This document shows positions 6,104 through 13,255 of a stretch of 23,959 bases of DNA, one piece after another (the stretch's first letter is position 1; every line of letters starts with the position of its first letter). The stretch comes from DATFFO01 sp035250025. GTDB lineage: Bacteria; Actinomycetota; Acidimicrobiia; Spongiisociales; ZC4RG35. The translations under genes and the position numbers were made by a program. The stretch is from assembly GCA_035250025.1 (NCBI GenBank), contig DATFFO010000287.1, forward strand, positions 1 through 23,959. The letters run 5' to 3'. The notes below the pieces were generated by a model that searched no databases, had not been told where the DNA came from, and worked only from the letters and a program-made list of their open reading frames with translations.

Positions 6104-6586
6104 TCAGGCGGGCTTCTTGGTGGCGGGCTTCTTTGTGGTGGTCTTGGCGGCCGGCTTCTTCGCCGCGGGCTTCGAGGCAGCGGGCTTCTTGGCAGCCGGC
6201 GTCTTGGCGGCGGGCTTGGCGGTGTCGGTGGTCAGATCCTCGGCCTCGTCGGCGGCCTTGTCGGCGGCTTCCTCGACCGGACGGAACGAGGCACGCCAGG
6301 TGGTGAGCATGTCCTCGAGTTGATCACGGAGCTTGCTGACCTGCTCGCGGGCCTGATCGAAGTCGACCTTGGCGGCGAACTCATCGACCATCTTGCCGTC
6401 CGAGACCCGGTTGACGGCCTGGCGGCCTTCCTTGGCCCACTCGTCGAGGAGCTTCTGGGCAGTCGAGGCGAGGTCCTCGCTGCGGGACTCGAGCTCGGTG
6501 CGCAAGGTCTCGAGGCGAGCATTCAGGCTCTTGGCGGCGGCAATGGGGGCTCCCACTGCGGCGTAGAGGGCGTTCTTGGTATCCAT
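6104..6586 (-). CDS. HbhA-like coiled-coil protein with lysine/alanine-rich tail
   Basis: This 160-residue protein is predicted largely helical over residues 1-115 (AAVGAPIAAAKSLNARLETLRTEL..., then KVDFDQAREQVSKLRDQLEDML), followed by a low-complexity tail from about residue 122 made of AAKKPA-type units. The layout equals that of mycobacterial heparin-binding haemagglutinin HbhA (coiled coil plus Lys/Ala/Pro tail), where the tail binds sulfated glycans and, as in histone-H1-like proteins, can bind DNA. The gene directly upstream encodes a homologue of Rv0474, the gene next to hbhA (Rv0475) in Mycobacterium tuberculosis, so orthology is plausible. AGGAGA lies 6 nt before the ATG and only 7 nt separate it from the regulator. 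No signal peptide or membrane segment is present. A nucleoid-associated role is an alternative. Confidence 0.75.
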   Translation of the reverse strand: MDTKNALYAAVGAPIAAAKSLNARLETLRTELESRSEDLASTAQKLLDEWAKEGRQAVNRVSDGKMVDEFAAKVDFDQAREQVSKLRDQLEDMLTTWRASFRPVEEAADKAADEAEDLTTDTAKPAAKTPAAKKPAASKPAAKKPAAKTTTKKPATKKPA

Positions 6587-6593
6587 GGTTCTC

Positions 6594-6968
6594 CTATGTC
6601 TCCGTCGTCTCTATCAGGGTGCGGTAGAGCTCGAGCAGAATTTGCTTGTGGCGGGGGGTGAGGCGGTCGTCGGCCTCGACGGCTTCTACGACCGTGGGCG
6701 GATTGCTCCCCTCCTCGATGAGGCCGGCTCGCGAGTACATCGTCTCAGCCGAAATCGACAGCGCCCGCGACAGCTGCTTGAGAATCTCCGCCGACGGGCG
6801 GCGAATTCCACGCTCGATCTGGCTCAGGTAGGGGTTGGATATCCCCGCCCGCTCGGCCAGCCGCCGCAGGGACAGGTTGGCCCTCTGCCGCTGCTGGCGG
6901 ATGTAGTCGCCGAGATCGCTCTGCTCGGGCGCTCGGGACTCTCTCCCGGGCTCCTGCTCTTTGCTCAC
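6594..6968 (-). CDS. XRE-family transcriptional regulator, Rv0474-like
   Basis: This protein has a disordered N-terminus (about 18 residues) and an XRE helix-turn-helix: LGDYIRQQRQRANLSLRRLAERAGISNPYLSQIERGIRRPSAEILKQLSRAL (about 19-70). A short C-terminal helical part follows, with LTPRHKQILLELYRTL. The recognition stretch SNPYLSQIERGxRRPS is as I recall it in mycobacterial Rv0474. The GTG at 6968 is preferred (124 residues) because the only promoter-like pair (TTGACC 7007-7012 and TATGCT 6982-6987 on the minus strand) would start transcription near 6975, after the alternative ATG at 6986. The gene is first in a two-gene operon with the HbhA-like gene. The palindrome within its promoter suggests autoregulation (inference). 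Confidence 0.88.
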   Translation of the reverse strand: MSKEQEPGRESRAPEQSDLGDYIRQQRQRANLSLRRLAERAGISNPYLSQIERGIRRPSAEILKQLSRALSISAETMYSRAGLIEEGSNPPTVVEAVEADDRLTPRHKQILLELYRTLIETTET

Positions 6969-6981
6969 ACATGCAAGATAC

Positions 6982-7012
6982 AGCATACTGCTAGCAATTG
7001 CAAGCAGGTCAA
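6982..7012 (-). promoter_or_regulatory. Promoter with palindromic operator for the XRE/HbhA operon
   Basis: On the minus strand TTGACC (7007-7012) and TATGCT (6982-6987) form a -35/-10 pair with a 19-bp spacer. An 18-bp imperfect palindrome, TGCTAGCAATTGCAAGCA (6989-7006 on the plus strand; core GCAATTGC, one symmetric mismatch pair), fills the spacer almost exactly. A dyad placed there is a natural site for a dimeric XRE protein to block RNA polymerase, so self-repression by the adjacent regulator is the simplest reading. The long spacer resembles MerR-type promoters, but no MerR gene is nearby. Confidence 0.5.
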
Positions 7013-7088
7013 AGTAGGAGGAAGGCCGCCGGTTGTGATCTGGTGAAGGCAGAAGCCAAACTGCCGGAAGCGTGCACGGATGTCATAG

Positions 7089-8102
7089 GTGATCATCGTC
7101 ATGGAGCAAGGCGCCACCCCCGAGCAGATAGACGGTGTGGTTGGCCGCCTCCGGGAGATCGGATCCGAGGCCCATGTTTCCGTCGGGCAGTTCCGGACGG
7201 TCATAGGGGCGCTGGGCGATCGAGAAGCGATCCGCCAGTTGCCCTGGGAGGCGATGGACGGAGTTGAGCGGGCGGTGCCTGTGATGAAGCCGTTCAAGTT
7301 CGTCAGCCGCGACTTCCAACCGGACGACACGGTCCTCAAGGTCCGCAACGCAGTGATCGGCGGGGGCGGATTCACCGCCATTGCCGGTCCGTGCGCGGTC
7401 GAGAGCCGCGACCAACTGTTTCGGGTTGCCGAGGCGGTGAAGCAGGCGGGCGCCACTGTCCTGCGGGGTGACGCCTTCAAGCCCCGCACCTCTCCCTATT
7501 CGTTCCAGGGACTCGGCGAGGCGGGTCTGGAGCTCCTGGCCGAGGTGAGGGAGGAGTTCGATCTGCCGTTCGTGGCCGAGGTGCTCGATCCGAGGGAGGT
7601 GGGCCTGGTCTCCTCCTATGCCGACATTCTGCGGATCGGAACTCGCAACATGGCCAACTTCACCCTGCTCACCGAGGTGGGCCGCCAGCCCAAGCCGGTG
7701 ATGCTGAAGCGTGGCTTCACCGCCACCATCGAGGAGTGGCTCAACGCCGCCGAGTACATCTACAAGGAGGGCAACCACCAGATCCTCCTCACCGAGCGAG
7801 GCATCCGCACCTTCGAGACGGCGTCGCGGAACACGCTCGACATCACGGCGGTGCCGATCGTGAAGGGCCTCTCCCATCTCCCCGTTCTCGTCGATCCGTC
7901 CCACTCGGGCGGCAAGCGCGATCTGGTGGCTCCTCTGGCGCGGGCGGCGGTAGCCATCGGTGCCGACGCCATCATGGTCGACGTCCATCCCACCCCTGAC
8001 ACTGCCCAGGTCGACGGCGAACAGGCTCTCCTTCCGAAGGAATTCGCCGAGTTGATGGTTTCGGTACGCGAGATCGCCCGGGTCGTCGGGTTCAGGGAAT
8101 GA
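7089..8102 (+). CDS. aroF: 3-deoxy-7-phosphoheptulonate synthase (DAHP synthase, type I-beta)
   Basis: This 337-residue enzyme catalyses the first step of the shikimate pathway, condensing phosphoenolpyruvate and erythrose 4-phosphate. An N-terminal ferredoxin-like regulatory domain (MIIVMEQGATPEQIDGVV..., residues 1-65) precedes the TIM barrel, as in Thermotoga and other I-beta enzymes whose feedback inhibition by Tyr/Phe depends on that domain. Barrel signatures include AIAGPCAVES (97-106, with metal-binding C102), RGDAFKPRTSPYSFQG (126-141), and LVDPSHSGGKRDLV and MVDVHPTPDTAQVDG near the end. The GTG start gives the canonical MIIVM N-terminus; no good Shine-Dalgarno is present. A three-codon ATG-TCA-TAG (7080-7088) abuts the GTG. 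tyrA follows by 8 nt, probably in one operon. Confidence 0.95.
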   Translation: MIIVMEQGATPEQIDGVVGRLREIGSEAHVSVGQFRTVIGALGDREAIRQLPWEAMDGVERAVPVMKPFKFVSRDFQPDDTVLKVRNAVIGGGGFTAIAGPCAVESRDQLFRVAEAVKQAGATVLRGDAFKPRTSPYSFQGLGEAGLELLAEVREEFDLPFVAEVLDPREVGLVSSYADILRIGTRNMANFTLLTEVGRQPKPVMLKRGFTATIEEWLNAAEYIYKEGNHQILLTERGIRTFETASRNTLDITAVPIVKGLSHLPVLVDPSHSGGKRDLVAPLARAAVAIGADAIMVDVHPTPDTAQVDGEQALLPKEFAELMVSVREIARVVGFRE

Positions 8103-8110
8103 GCGGCTAG

Positions 8111-9133
8111 ATGTCCGGCGAGGCGTTCGTCGTGGGCACCGGCCTGATCGGTGCCTCGATCGGAGCCGCCCTCCGCGCGGCAGGCTGGACCGCTATCGGA
8201 TGGGACCCGTCGCCAGATGCCCTCGAGGCAGCCCAGAAGATGGGCTCGCTCGACGACACCGCTGAATCGGTGGAGGACGGCGCCGGGGCGGATCTCGTGG
8301 TGTTGGCCGCACCCGTCGGCGCCATCGTCGCCACATTGACCGACTTGTCGACCGACGCCCTCGTCACGGATGTGGCCGGGGTGAAGGCGTCCGTGGTCGC
8401 CGCCGCCGCCCACCTCCCGCACTTCGTCGGCGGTCATCCGATGGCGGGCCGTGAGAGCTCAGGCCCAGGTGCGGCCAGCGCCGCCATGTTCCAGGGGGCG
8501 AGCTGGATCCTGACGACCGACGGCGCCGACACCGTCGACCTGGATCGGATGGACGCCATTGTGCGGTCGATGGGAGCGACTCCGATCCGCATGGCGGCTG
8601 CCCGTCACGATGCCGCCGTGGCTGCCGTCAGTCACGTTCCCCAGGTCATGGCCTCGGCCTTGGTCAACCTCGTTGCCACCGACATCGACGCCCTCGCCCT
8701 CGCCGCCGGGGGATTCCGCGACGTCACCCGGATCGCCCTCTCCGAACCGGCGTGGTGGACGGACATCCTGACCGCCAACCGGGCCGATGTGGCGGGCCTG
8801 ATCCGGAGGTTGAGTGCCGATTTGTCGGCATGGGCTTCCCTGATCGCCGCCGACGACAAACAGGGCGTGACTGCCGGGCTCGACTCGGCGCGGGCCACGC
8901 GCCGGGGCCTGGCCCCGTCGGTGGCGGCCGTCCAGGTCCTGCTCGAGGACCGGCCCGGCGAGATCGCCCGGGTGGGGAACGCTCTCGCCGAAACAGGCGT
9001 CGATGTGCGTGACCTGCAGCTCCGTCATGCCACCCGGGGTGGGGGCGGTGTGCTCACGCTCTCCGTCCAGCCCGGCCAGGAGAATGCGCTCACCGAGGCT
9101 CTCCAGGCCGAGGGTTTCCGGCTGGTGCCCTGA
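8111..9133 (+). CDS. tyrA: Prephenate dehydrogenase with C-terminal ACT domain
   Basis: This 340-residue enzyme converts prephenate to 4-hydroxyphenylpyruvate with NAD(P)+, in tyrosine synthesis. It has an N-terminal Rossmann nucleotide site VVGTGLIGASIG (7-18), substrate/catalytic segments GGHPMAGRESSG (107-118) and AARHDAAVAAVSHVPQ (163-178, with two conserved histidines), a helical dimerisation domain, and an ACT domain from about 271 (VQVLLEDRPGEIARVGNALAETG). The ACT domain implies regulation by an amino acid, probably tyrosine. Fusion to ACT is common in Gram-positive TyrA. Its tight placement after aroF, 8 nt apart, makes a small aromatic amino acid operon. The 3' end stops only 3 nt short of the oppositely transcribed amidohydrolase. 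Confidence 0.93.
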   Translation: MSGEAFVVGTGLIGASIGAALRAAGWTAIGWDPSPDALEAAQKMGSLDDTAESVEDGAGADLVVLAAPVGAIVATLTDLSTDALVTDVAGVKASVVAAAAHLPHFVGGHPMAGRESSGPGAASAAMFQGASWILTTDGADTVDLDRMDAIVRSMGATPIRMAAARHDAAVAAVSHVPQVMASALVNLVATDIDALALAAGGFRDVTRIALSEPAWWTDILTANRADVAGLIRRLSADLSAWASLIAADDKQGVTAGLDSARATRRGLAPSVAAVQVLLEDRPGEIARVGNALAETGVDVRDLQLRHATRGGGGVLTLSVQPGQENALTEALQAEGFRLVP

Positions 9134-9136
9134 GGG

Positions 9137-10309
9137 TCAGGTCGCCCGGCTGTCGAGGAGGCGCAGGAGCGTGGCGACCCCGGCGGTCACACCGGCGTCG
9201 AGGGCGGCTTCGTTGAACACGAACGACGCCGAATGAAGGTCGACCGGGCCGATGTCGGTGAGACAGCCGAGACGGAGCAGGGCGCCGGGGACCCGGTCGA
9301 GATACTGGGAGAAGTCCTCTGCCCCCATGCTGGTCGGGGTGGGGACCACCGCGCCCACGCCAAGGATGTCCATCGTGGCCAGCCGGGCAGTGTCGATCAC
9401 CTCCGGGTCGTTGACCACCGGAGGCACGCCCCGGATGTAGGTGACCGACGCCCGGGCCCCGGTCGGCTTCACTATCTGAGCGGCGAGGTCGGTGATCAGA
9501 GCGGGGATCTCGTCCCACAGACCACGGTCGAGGGTGCGGACCGTGCCTCCCAGCTCGACGGTGGTGGGGATGACGTTCTCGACCGCCCCTCCGTGGATTC
9601 GGCCGAACACGACTGCAACCGGGCGGCGGGCATCGACGAGACGGTCGATCAAAGCGGGGAGCTCGGTGACGAGTCGCCCGGCGGCGTAGACGAGGTCTAC
9701 GGTGCGGTGGGGCCGGGCCGTATGGCCTCCGGGACCTTCCAGGGTGATCGTGAAGCGGTCGGCGGAGCCGGTGATAGGCCCGGTGCGGAGGCCGACGGTG
9801 CCTGCCTCGAGGGTCGGATCAACGTGGAAGGCGAGGATCGATGAGAGGTCGTCGATGGCACCGTCGTGCACCATCTCGAGGGCCCCGCCCGGAAAGACCT
9901 CTTCCCCGGGCTGGAACAGGAACCTGACCCGGCCCGGGAGGGGGAGCCGTGCCAGCGTGAGGGCGATGCCGGCGGCGATCGCGGTGTGGGCATCGTGGCC
10001 GCAGGCGTGCATTACCCCCCGCACCTGGGAGGCATGCGGGTTGTCCGCCGGCTCGGATATGGGCAGGGCGTCGAGATCTGCACGGAAGCCGACGATCCGT
10101 TCTCCGTACCCCAATTCGACGACGAGGCCGGTCCCTGAGTCACGGATCTTGGGGTCGAGGCCACCGTGACGAAGCACAGTGGCCACCCTCTCCGTGGTGG
10201 CGAACTCCTGGAAGGAGAGCTCTGGGTGTCGGTGGATGGCGCGGCGTAGCTCGGTGATGGTGGGAAGCACTTCCGCGACCATCCCCCGCAGTTCCTGTGG
10301 GGGAATCAC
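9137..10309 (-). CDS. M20 family amidohydrolase (hippurate hydrolase / N-acyl amino acid deacylase type)
   Basis: This 390-residue M20D-type metallo-amidohydrolase shows LRRAIHRHPELSFQE (21-35), the metal-binding HACGHDAHTA (101-110), PGEE (134-137), a dimerisation-domain histidine in GPGGHTARPHRTVD, and SMGAEDFSQYL near the C-terminus. Such enzymes use two divalent metals to hydrolyse N-acyl or N-aroyl amino acids, or similar amides; the exact substrate cannot be read from sequence. The GTG at 10309 is chosen because TAATCT lies 7 nt before it on the minus strand (10317-10322), typical of a leaderless start. An ATG at 10282 with AGGAA upstream is the alternative and would remove nine residues. 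The gene is downstream of glnE on the same strand but separated by 118 nt, and probably has its own promoter. Confidence 0.88.
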   Translation of the reverse strand: MIPPQELRGMVAEVLPTITELRRAIHRHPELSFQEFATTERVATVLRHGGLDPKIRDSGTGLVVELGYGERIVGFRADLDALPISEPADNPHASQVRGVMHACGHDAHTAIAAGIALTLARLPLPGRVRFLFQPGEEVFPGGALEMVHDGAIDDLSSILAFHVDPTLEAGTVGLRTGPITGSADRFTITLEGPGGHTARPHRTVDLVYAAGRLVTELPALIDRLVDARRPVAVVFGRIHGGAVENVIPTTVELGGTVRTLDRGLWDEIPALITDLAAQIVKPTGARASVTYIRGVPPVVNDPEVIDTARLATMDILGVGAVVPTPTSMGAEDFSQYLDRVPGALLRLGCLTDIGPVDLHSASFVFNEAALDAGVTAGVATLLRLLDSRAT

Positions 10310-10316
10310 GGGCGAC

Positions 10317-10322
10317 AGATTA
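10317..10322 (-). promoter_or_regulatory. Leaderless -10 element (TAATCT) of the M20 amidohydrolase
   Basis: TAATCT on the minus strand ends 7 nt before the GTG at 10309, so the transcript would begin at or next to the start codon. The same hexamer precedes mgtE. Confidence 0.5.
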
Positions 10323-10350
10323 GTTGGCGGCGGAGTTCCATCCCAGGTGG

Positions 10351-10371
10351 CTGAAGAGGTGGTCCCTTCAG
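10351..10371 (-). terminator. Short hairpin between glnE and the amidohydrolase gene
   Basis: CTGAAG (10351-10356) and CTTCAG (10366-10371) form a 6-bp stem with a 9-nt loop, 57 nt after the glnE stop when read leftwards. There is no T-run. It is a weak candidate for a glnE terminator; nothing else is seen in this 118-nt gap apart from the promoter hexamer. Confidence 0.25.
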
Positions 10372-10427
10372 TGTGCCTGGACCGACGCTGGTCGTTGGCG
10401 GATGCACGGCGAACGTCCGAAGCCGCT

Positions 10428-13226
10428 TCAGTCGTAGAAGCGGTCGGCGAACACTTGCCGGGCGCGGCGCGTCACCCGTCGGAACTCCTCGCGCAGGTCA
10501 CCTCTCCGGGCGTAGTCGAGGGAGTGGGCCAGACGTCCCTCCTGGGCAGGGTCGGACGGGAGCGAATCGATGGGCCTTCCGGCCTGCAGGAAGAGCCGGT
10601 TGCGCGCCATCGTGCAGAACCGGTAGGACTCCGCCAGGGCGTCCGCCTCATCGGGGGAAAGGACTCCGCCCGCCGTCAGGGGGGCCAGGGCCTCCAAAGT
10701 GCCTGTTACACGCAGCGCCCGGTCATGTCCGCCGGACTGCAACTGGAGCAATTGGACCAGGAACTCGATGTCGACCAGCGCCCCCGGTCCCAACTTGAGA
10801 TGGAAATCACGGTCCTCGCCGGCCGGAATGCGCTCCTGTTCGACCCGGGCCTTCATCCGTCGGATGTCGACGGCGCTGGAGCCCGGCAGCGGTTGGCGCC
10901 ACACGTGGGGTTCGATCATTGCCATGAAGGCGCCACCCAGCCCGGCGTCTCCCGCCACCGGGCGCCCTTTAACGAGCGCCTGGAACTCCCATGTCTGCGC
11001 CCACCGCTCGTAGTAGGCGGCATATGAGGCCAGCGACCTGACGAGGGGGCCGGAACGCCCCTCGGGGCGCAGGTTGGCATCGAGCTCCCAGGCCGCTCGT
11101 TCGGAACCCGGTTGGGACAAGATGCGCCGCAGCTCGATCGCTACCTGCATCGCCGATTCGGCCGTTTGCGGGGAGTCGTACACGTAGATCAGGTCGAGGT
11201 CGGAACCGTAGGAGAGCTCCCGCCCGCCCCACCGGCCCATGGCGACAACCGCGAAGCCGTTGCTCCCCCCGGCGAGGCCGGTCGCCGCCGCCACGGCCAC
11301 GTCTGCCGCCGTCGTCAGGTCGGCCATCGTCTGGTCGACCTCGGCCATGCCCAACAGGTCGCGGGCGGCAACTCTCAAGAGCTGGCGACGGGAAAACCGG
11401 CGAACGGTGGCAGTCCTGTCGTCCCCGCTCCGGGAATCCATCCTGCGTCGGAGCCGCTGCTCCAACTCGTCCCGATGTTTCAGGTCGCGCAGGGTCCGGT
11501 CATCGGCCAGACGGGGCACGAACTCGGGAATTCTGTCGATGTAGTCACCGAGGAGCCGGCTGCTGCCGAGAAGAAAGCACAGGCGACGCCCCACCACCGG
11601 GCGGTCGTGGAGGGTGGTGATCAGCTCGGCGTGGTCGGGCATGTTCCCGGCCAGCAGCCACAGCTGGTCGAGCCCCAGGTCAGGATTCGGCGAGTCGGCC
11701 AGCCAATCGAGGATCAGGGGCAGCATCTGTTGCATGAGGCGGCTCCGGCGTGAGAGGCCGGTGGTGAGGGCTTCGAAGGTGCGGACGGCCCCCTCTATGT
11801 CGCGGAATCCGAGGGCGGCCAATCGCCGCTCGGCGCCCGCCCGACTGAGTCCGGTGGCCGGCGTGGCGGCGAACGCCTCGAGCAGGGGCCGGAAATAGAG
11901 GTGCTCGTGGATACGTCGCACCCGTGACCGGTGTGCCACCAGGTCGGCCTCGAACAGGTCGCGGGCAGAGCCGGCCGACGCGTCCCGATAACCCATCGCC
12001 CGGGCGAGACGGTCGCGGTCGCCGTCGGCAGCAGGAAGGAGATGGGTGGGACGCAGGTCCCACAGCTGCACGCGGTGCTCGGCGTCGCGCAGCCAGCGAT
12101 ATGCGTCGGAGAGGGCATCGGCCTCGTCGGCCGGGACGTAGCCCCCGTCGACGAGGGCGGCGATGAGGTCCAGGGTCGACGTCTGACGGAGCTCGGGATC
12201 GAATCGGCCGTGGACCAACTGCAGCATCTGGAGGGCGAATTCGACATCACGGATGCCCCCCGGTGCCCGCTTGATGTCGTCGGAGTCGGCCTGTTCCTCG
12301 ACGCGCGCCTTGAGGGTGCGGAGCGAACGTATGGCTTCCGGGTCGACGGTCTCCGGCCACAGCACCTCGTTCACTAGATCCGTGAATTCCTTCCCGACGT
12401 CGGGGTCGCCGGCGGCATGGCGAACCTTGAGAAGTGCCTGGAACTCCCACGGCTCGGCCCAGCGCTCGTAGTAGCTGCGATAAGCCGTCAGGGAGCGCGC
12501 CAGCGGTCCGCGTCCTCCCTCGGGGCGAAGATCGGCGTCGGCACGCAGGATCGCACCGTCTATCCCGCCGTCGCCGAGGCGACGCATCACCGCGGATGCG
12601 ACCTTCCCCGCCGGCCGAGCATCTCCGGAGTCCCCGGTGAACACGAAGGTCAGGTCGATGTCGGACCAGTAATTGAGCTCTCGTCCGCCCCACTTCCCGA
12701 ACGCCATCACCGCCAGCGGCGGACAGTCCGGTGTCGCCTCCTGAGCCAGAATCTCCGCGACCACGGCGTCGGCCATGTCGGACAGGCGTCGGCCGCCCTC
12801 GGCGACGTCGATGACGCCGCCCAGGTCGTCACCCGCCACCGCCGCCAGGGTCGACCGCGACACGCTGAGGAGGTCGTCGGGATCGGGGGCGAAGAGCCAC
12901 GTCGGGTGACGGGTCAGCTGGCGCATCAGCTCGCGGCTGGCCCCGGCCAGCGACGCCAGGCGTAATGCGGTCTGCGGATCATCCAGCGGGCTCATACCCG
13001 GTGGGACGCTCTCGAGATAAACGAGCAGCCGGTCCAGGGCGCCGTCGGGATCAGGGCCCGACCAGACGGTGCGTAGGGGCCGGCGCGCCCGCTCGTCGTC
13101 GAGCCAGCCCACGGCCTCCAGACGGAGCCTGGCGGCGGGGTCGAAAGGCGGAAGGTCGGAGGGGCTCATCGAGGAGATGACATCTTCGCGCAGCGCCTCA
13201 CCTCCACGGGGCGGCGAGGTGGCCAT
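10428..13226 (-). CDS. glnE: Glutamine synthetase adenylyltransferase / adenylyl-removing enzyme
   Basis: This protein of about 932 residues adenylylates and deadenylylates glutamine synthetase, switching nitrogen assimilation in response to PII and glutamine. Two nucleotidyltransferase domains are intact. The N-terminal (adenylyl-removing) one has GKWGGRELNYWSDIDLTF (about 177-194). The C-terminal (adenylyl-transferring) one has GRWGGRELSYGSDLDLIYVYD (about 664-684). Each is followed by the expected DxxLRPEG(G/R)xGPL and an APGGIRDVEF or GPGALVDIEF segment. The length is normal. The ATG at 13226 keeps the gene clear of the divergent nadE start (13256); the frame remains open to 13331, and an ATG at 13169 is another option, none with a clear ribosome site. 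Being essential in some actinobacteria, it is unlikely to be decayed. Confidence 0.95.
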   Translation of the reverse strand: MATSPPRGGEALREDVISSMSPSDLPPFDPAARLRLEAVGWLDDERARRPLRTVWSGPDPDGALDRLLVYLESVPPGMSPLDDPQTALRLASLAGASRELMRQLTRHPTWLFAPDPDDLLSVSRSTLAAVAGDDLGGVIDVAEGGRRLSDMADAVVAEILAQEATPDCPPLAVMAFGKWGGRELNYWSDIDLTFVFTGDSGDARPAGKVASAVMRRLGDGGIDGAILRADADLRPEGGRGPLARSLTAYRSYYERWAEPWEFQALLKVRHAAGDPDVGKEFTDLVNEVLWPETVDPEAIRSLRTLKARVEEQADSDDIKRAPGGIRDVEFALQMLQLVHGRFDPELRQTSTLDLIAALVDGGYVPADEADALSDAYRWLRDAEHRVQLWDLRPTHLLPAADGDRDRLARAMGYRDASAGSARDLFEADLVAHRSRVRRIHEHLYFRPLLEAFAATPATGLSRAGAERRLAALGFRDIEGAVRTFEALTTGLSRRSRLMQQMLPLILDWLADSPNPDLGLDQLWLLAGNMPDHAELITTLHDRPVVGRRLCFLLGSSRLLGDYIDRIPEFVPRLADDRTLRDLKHRDELEQRLRRRMDSRSGDDRTATVRRFSRRQLLRVAARDLLGMAEVDQTMADLTTAADVAVAAATGLAGGSNGFAVVAMGRWGGRELSYGSDLDLIYVYDSPQTAESAMQVAIELRRILSQPGSERAAWELDANLRPEGRSGPLVRSLASYAAYYERWAQTWEFQALVKGRPVAGDAGLGGAFMAMIEPHVWRQPLPGSSAVDIRRMKARVEQERIPAGEDRDFHLKLGPGALVDIEFLVQLLQLQSGGHDRALRVTGTLEALAPLTAGGVLSPDEADALAESYRFCTMARNRLFLQAGRPIDSLPSDPAQEGRLAHSLDYARRGDLREEFRRVTRRARQVFADRFYD

Positions 13227-13237
13227 GGGCCACCATC

Positions 13238-13243
13238 TATCCT
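13238..13243 (+). promoter_or_regulatory. Candidate -10 element (TATCCT) of nadE
   Basis: TATCCT is 12 nt before the nadE ATG at 13256 and 6 nt before an in-frame GTG at 13250. It lies in the 29-nt space between the divergent glnE and nadE starts, so its -35 region would fall inside the glnE 5' end. Confidence 0.45.
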
Positions 13244-13255
13244 CGGGTGGTGCCG

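Noticed and set aside
6982..7012. MerR-type regulation of the XRE/HbhA promoter
   Set aside because: The 19-bp spacer and dyad fit the pattern, but no MerR-family gene is adjacent; the neighbouring regulator is XRE, so only the geometry is reported.
7083..7988. 301-residue leftward open frame opposite aroF
   Set aside because: His/Arg/Asp-rich shadow of DAHP synthase, whose family signatures are unambiguous.
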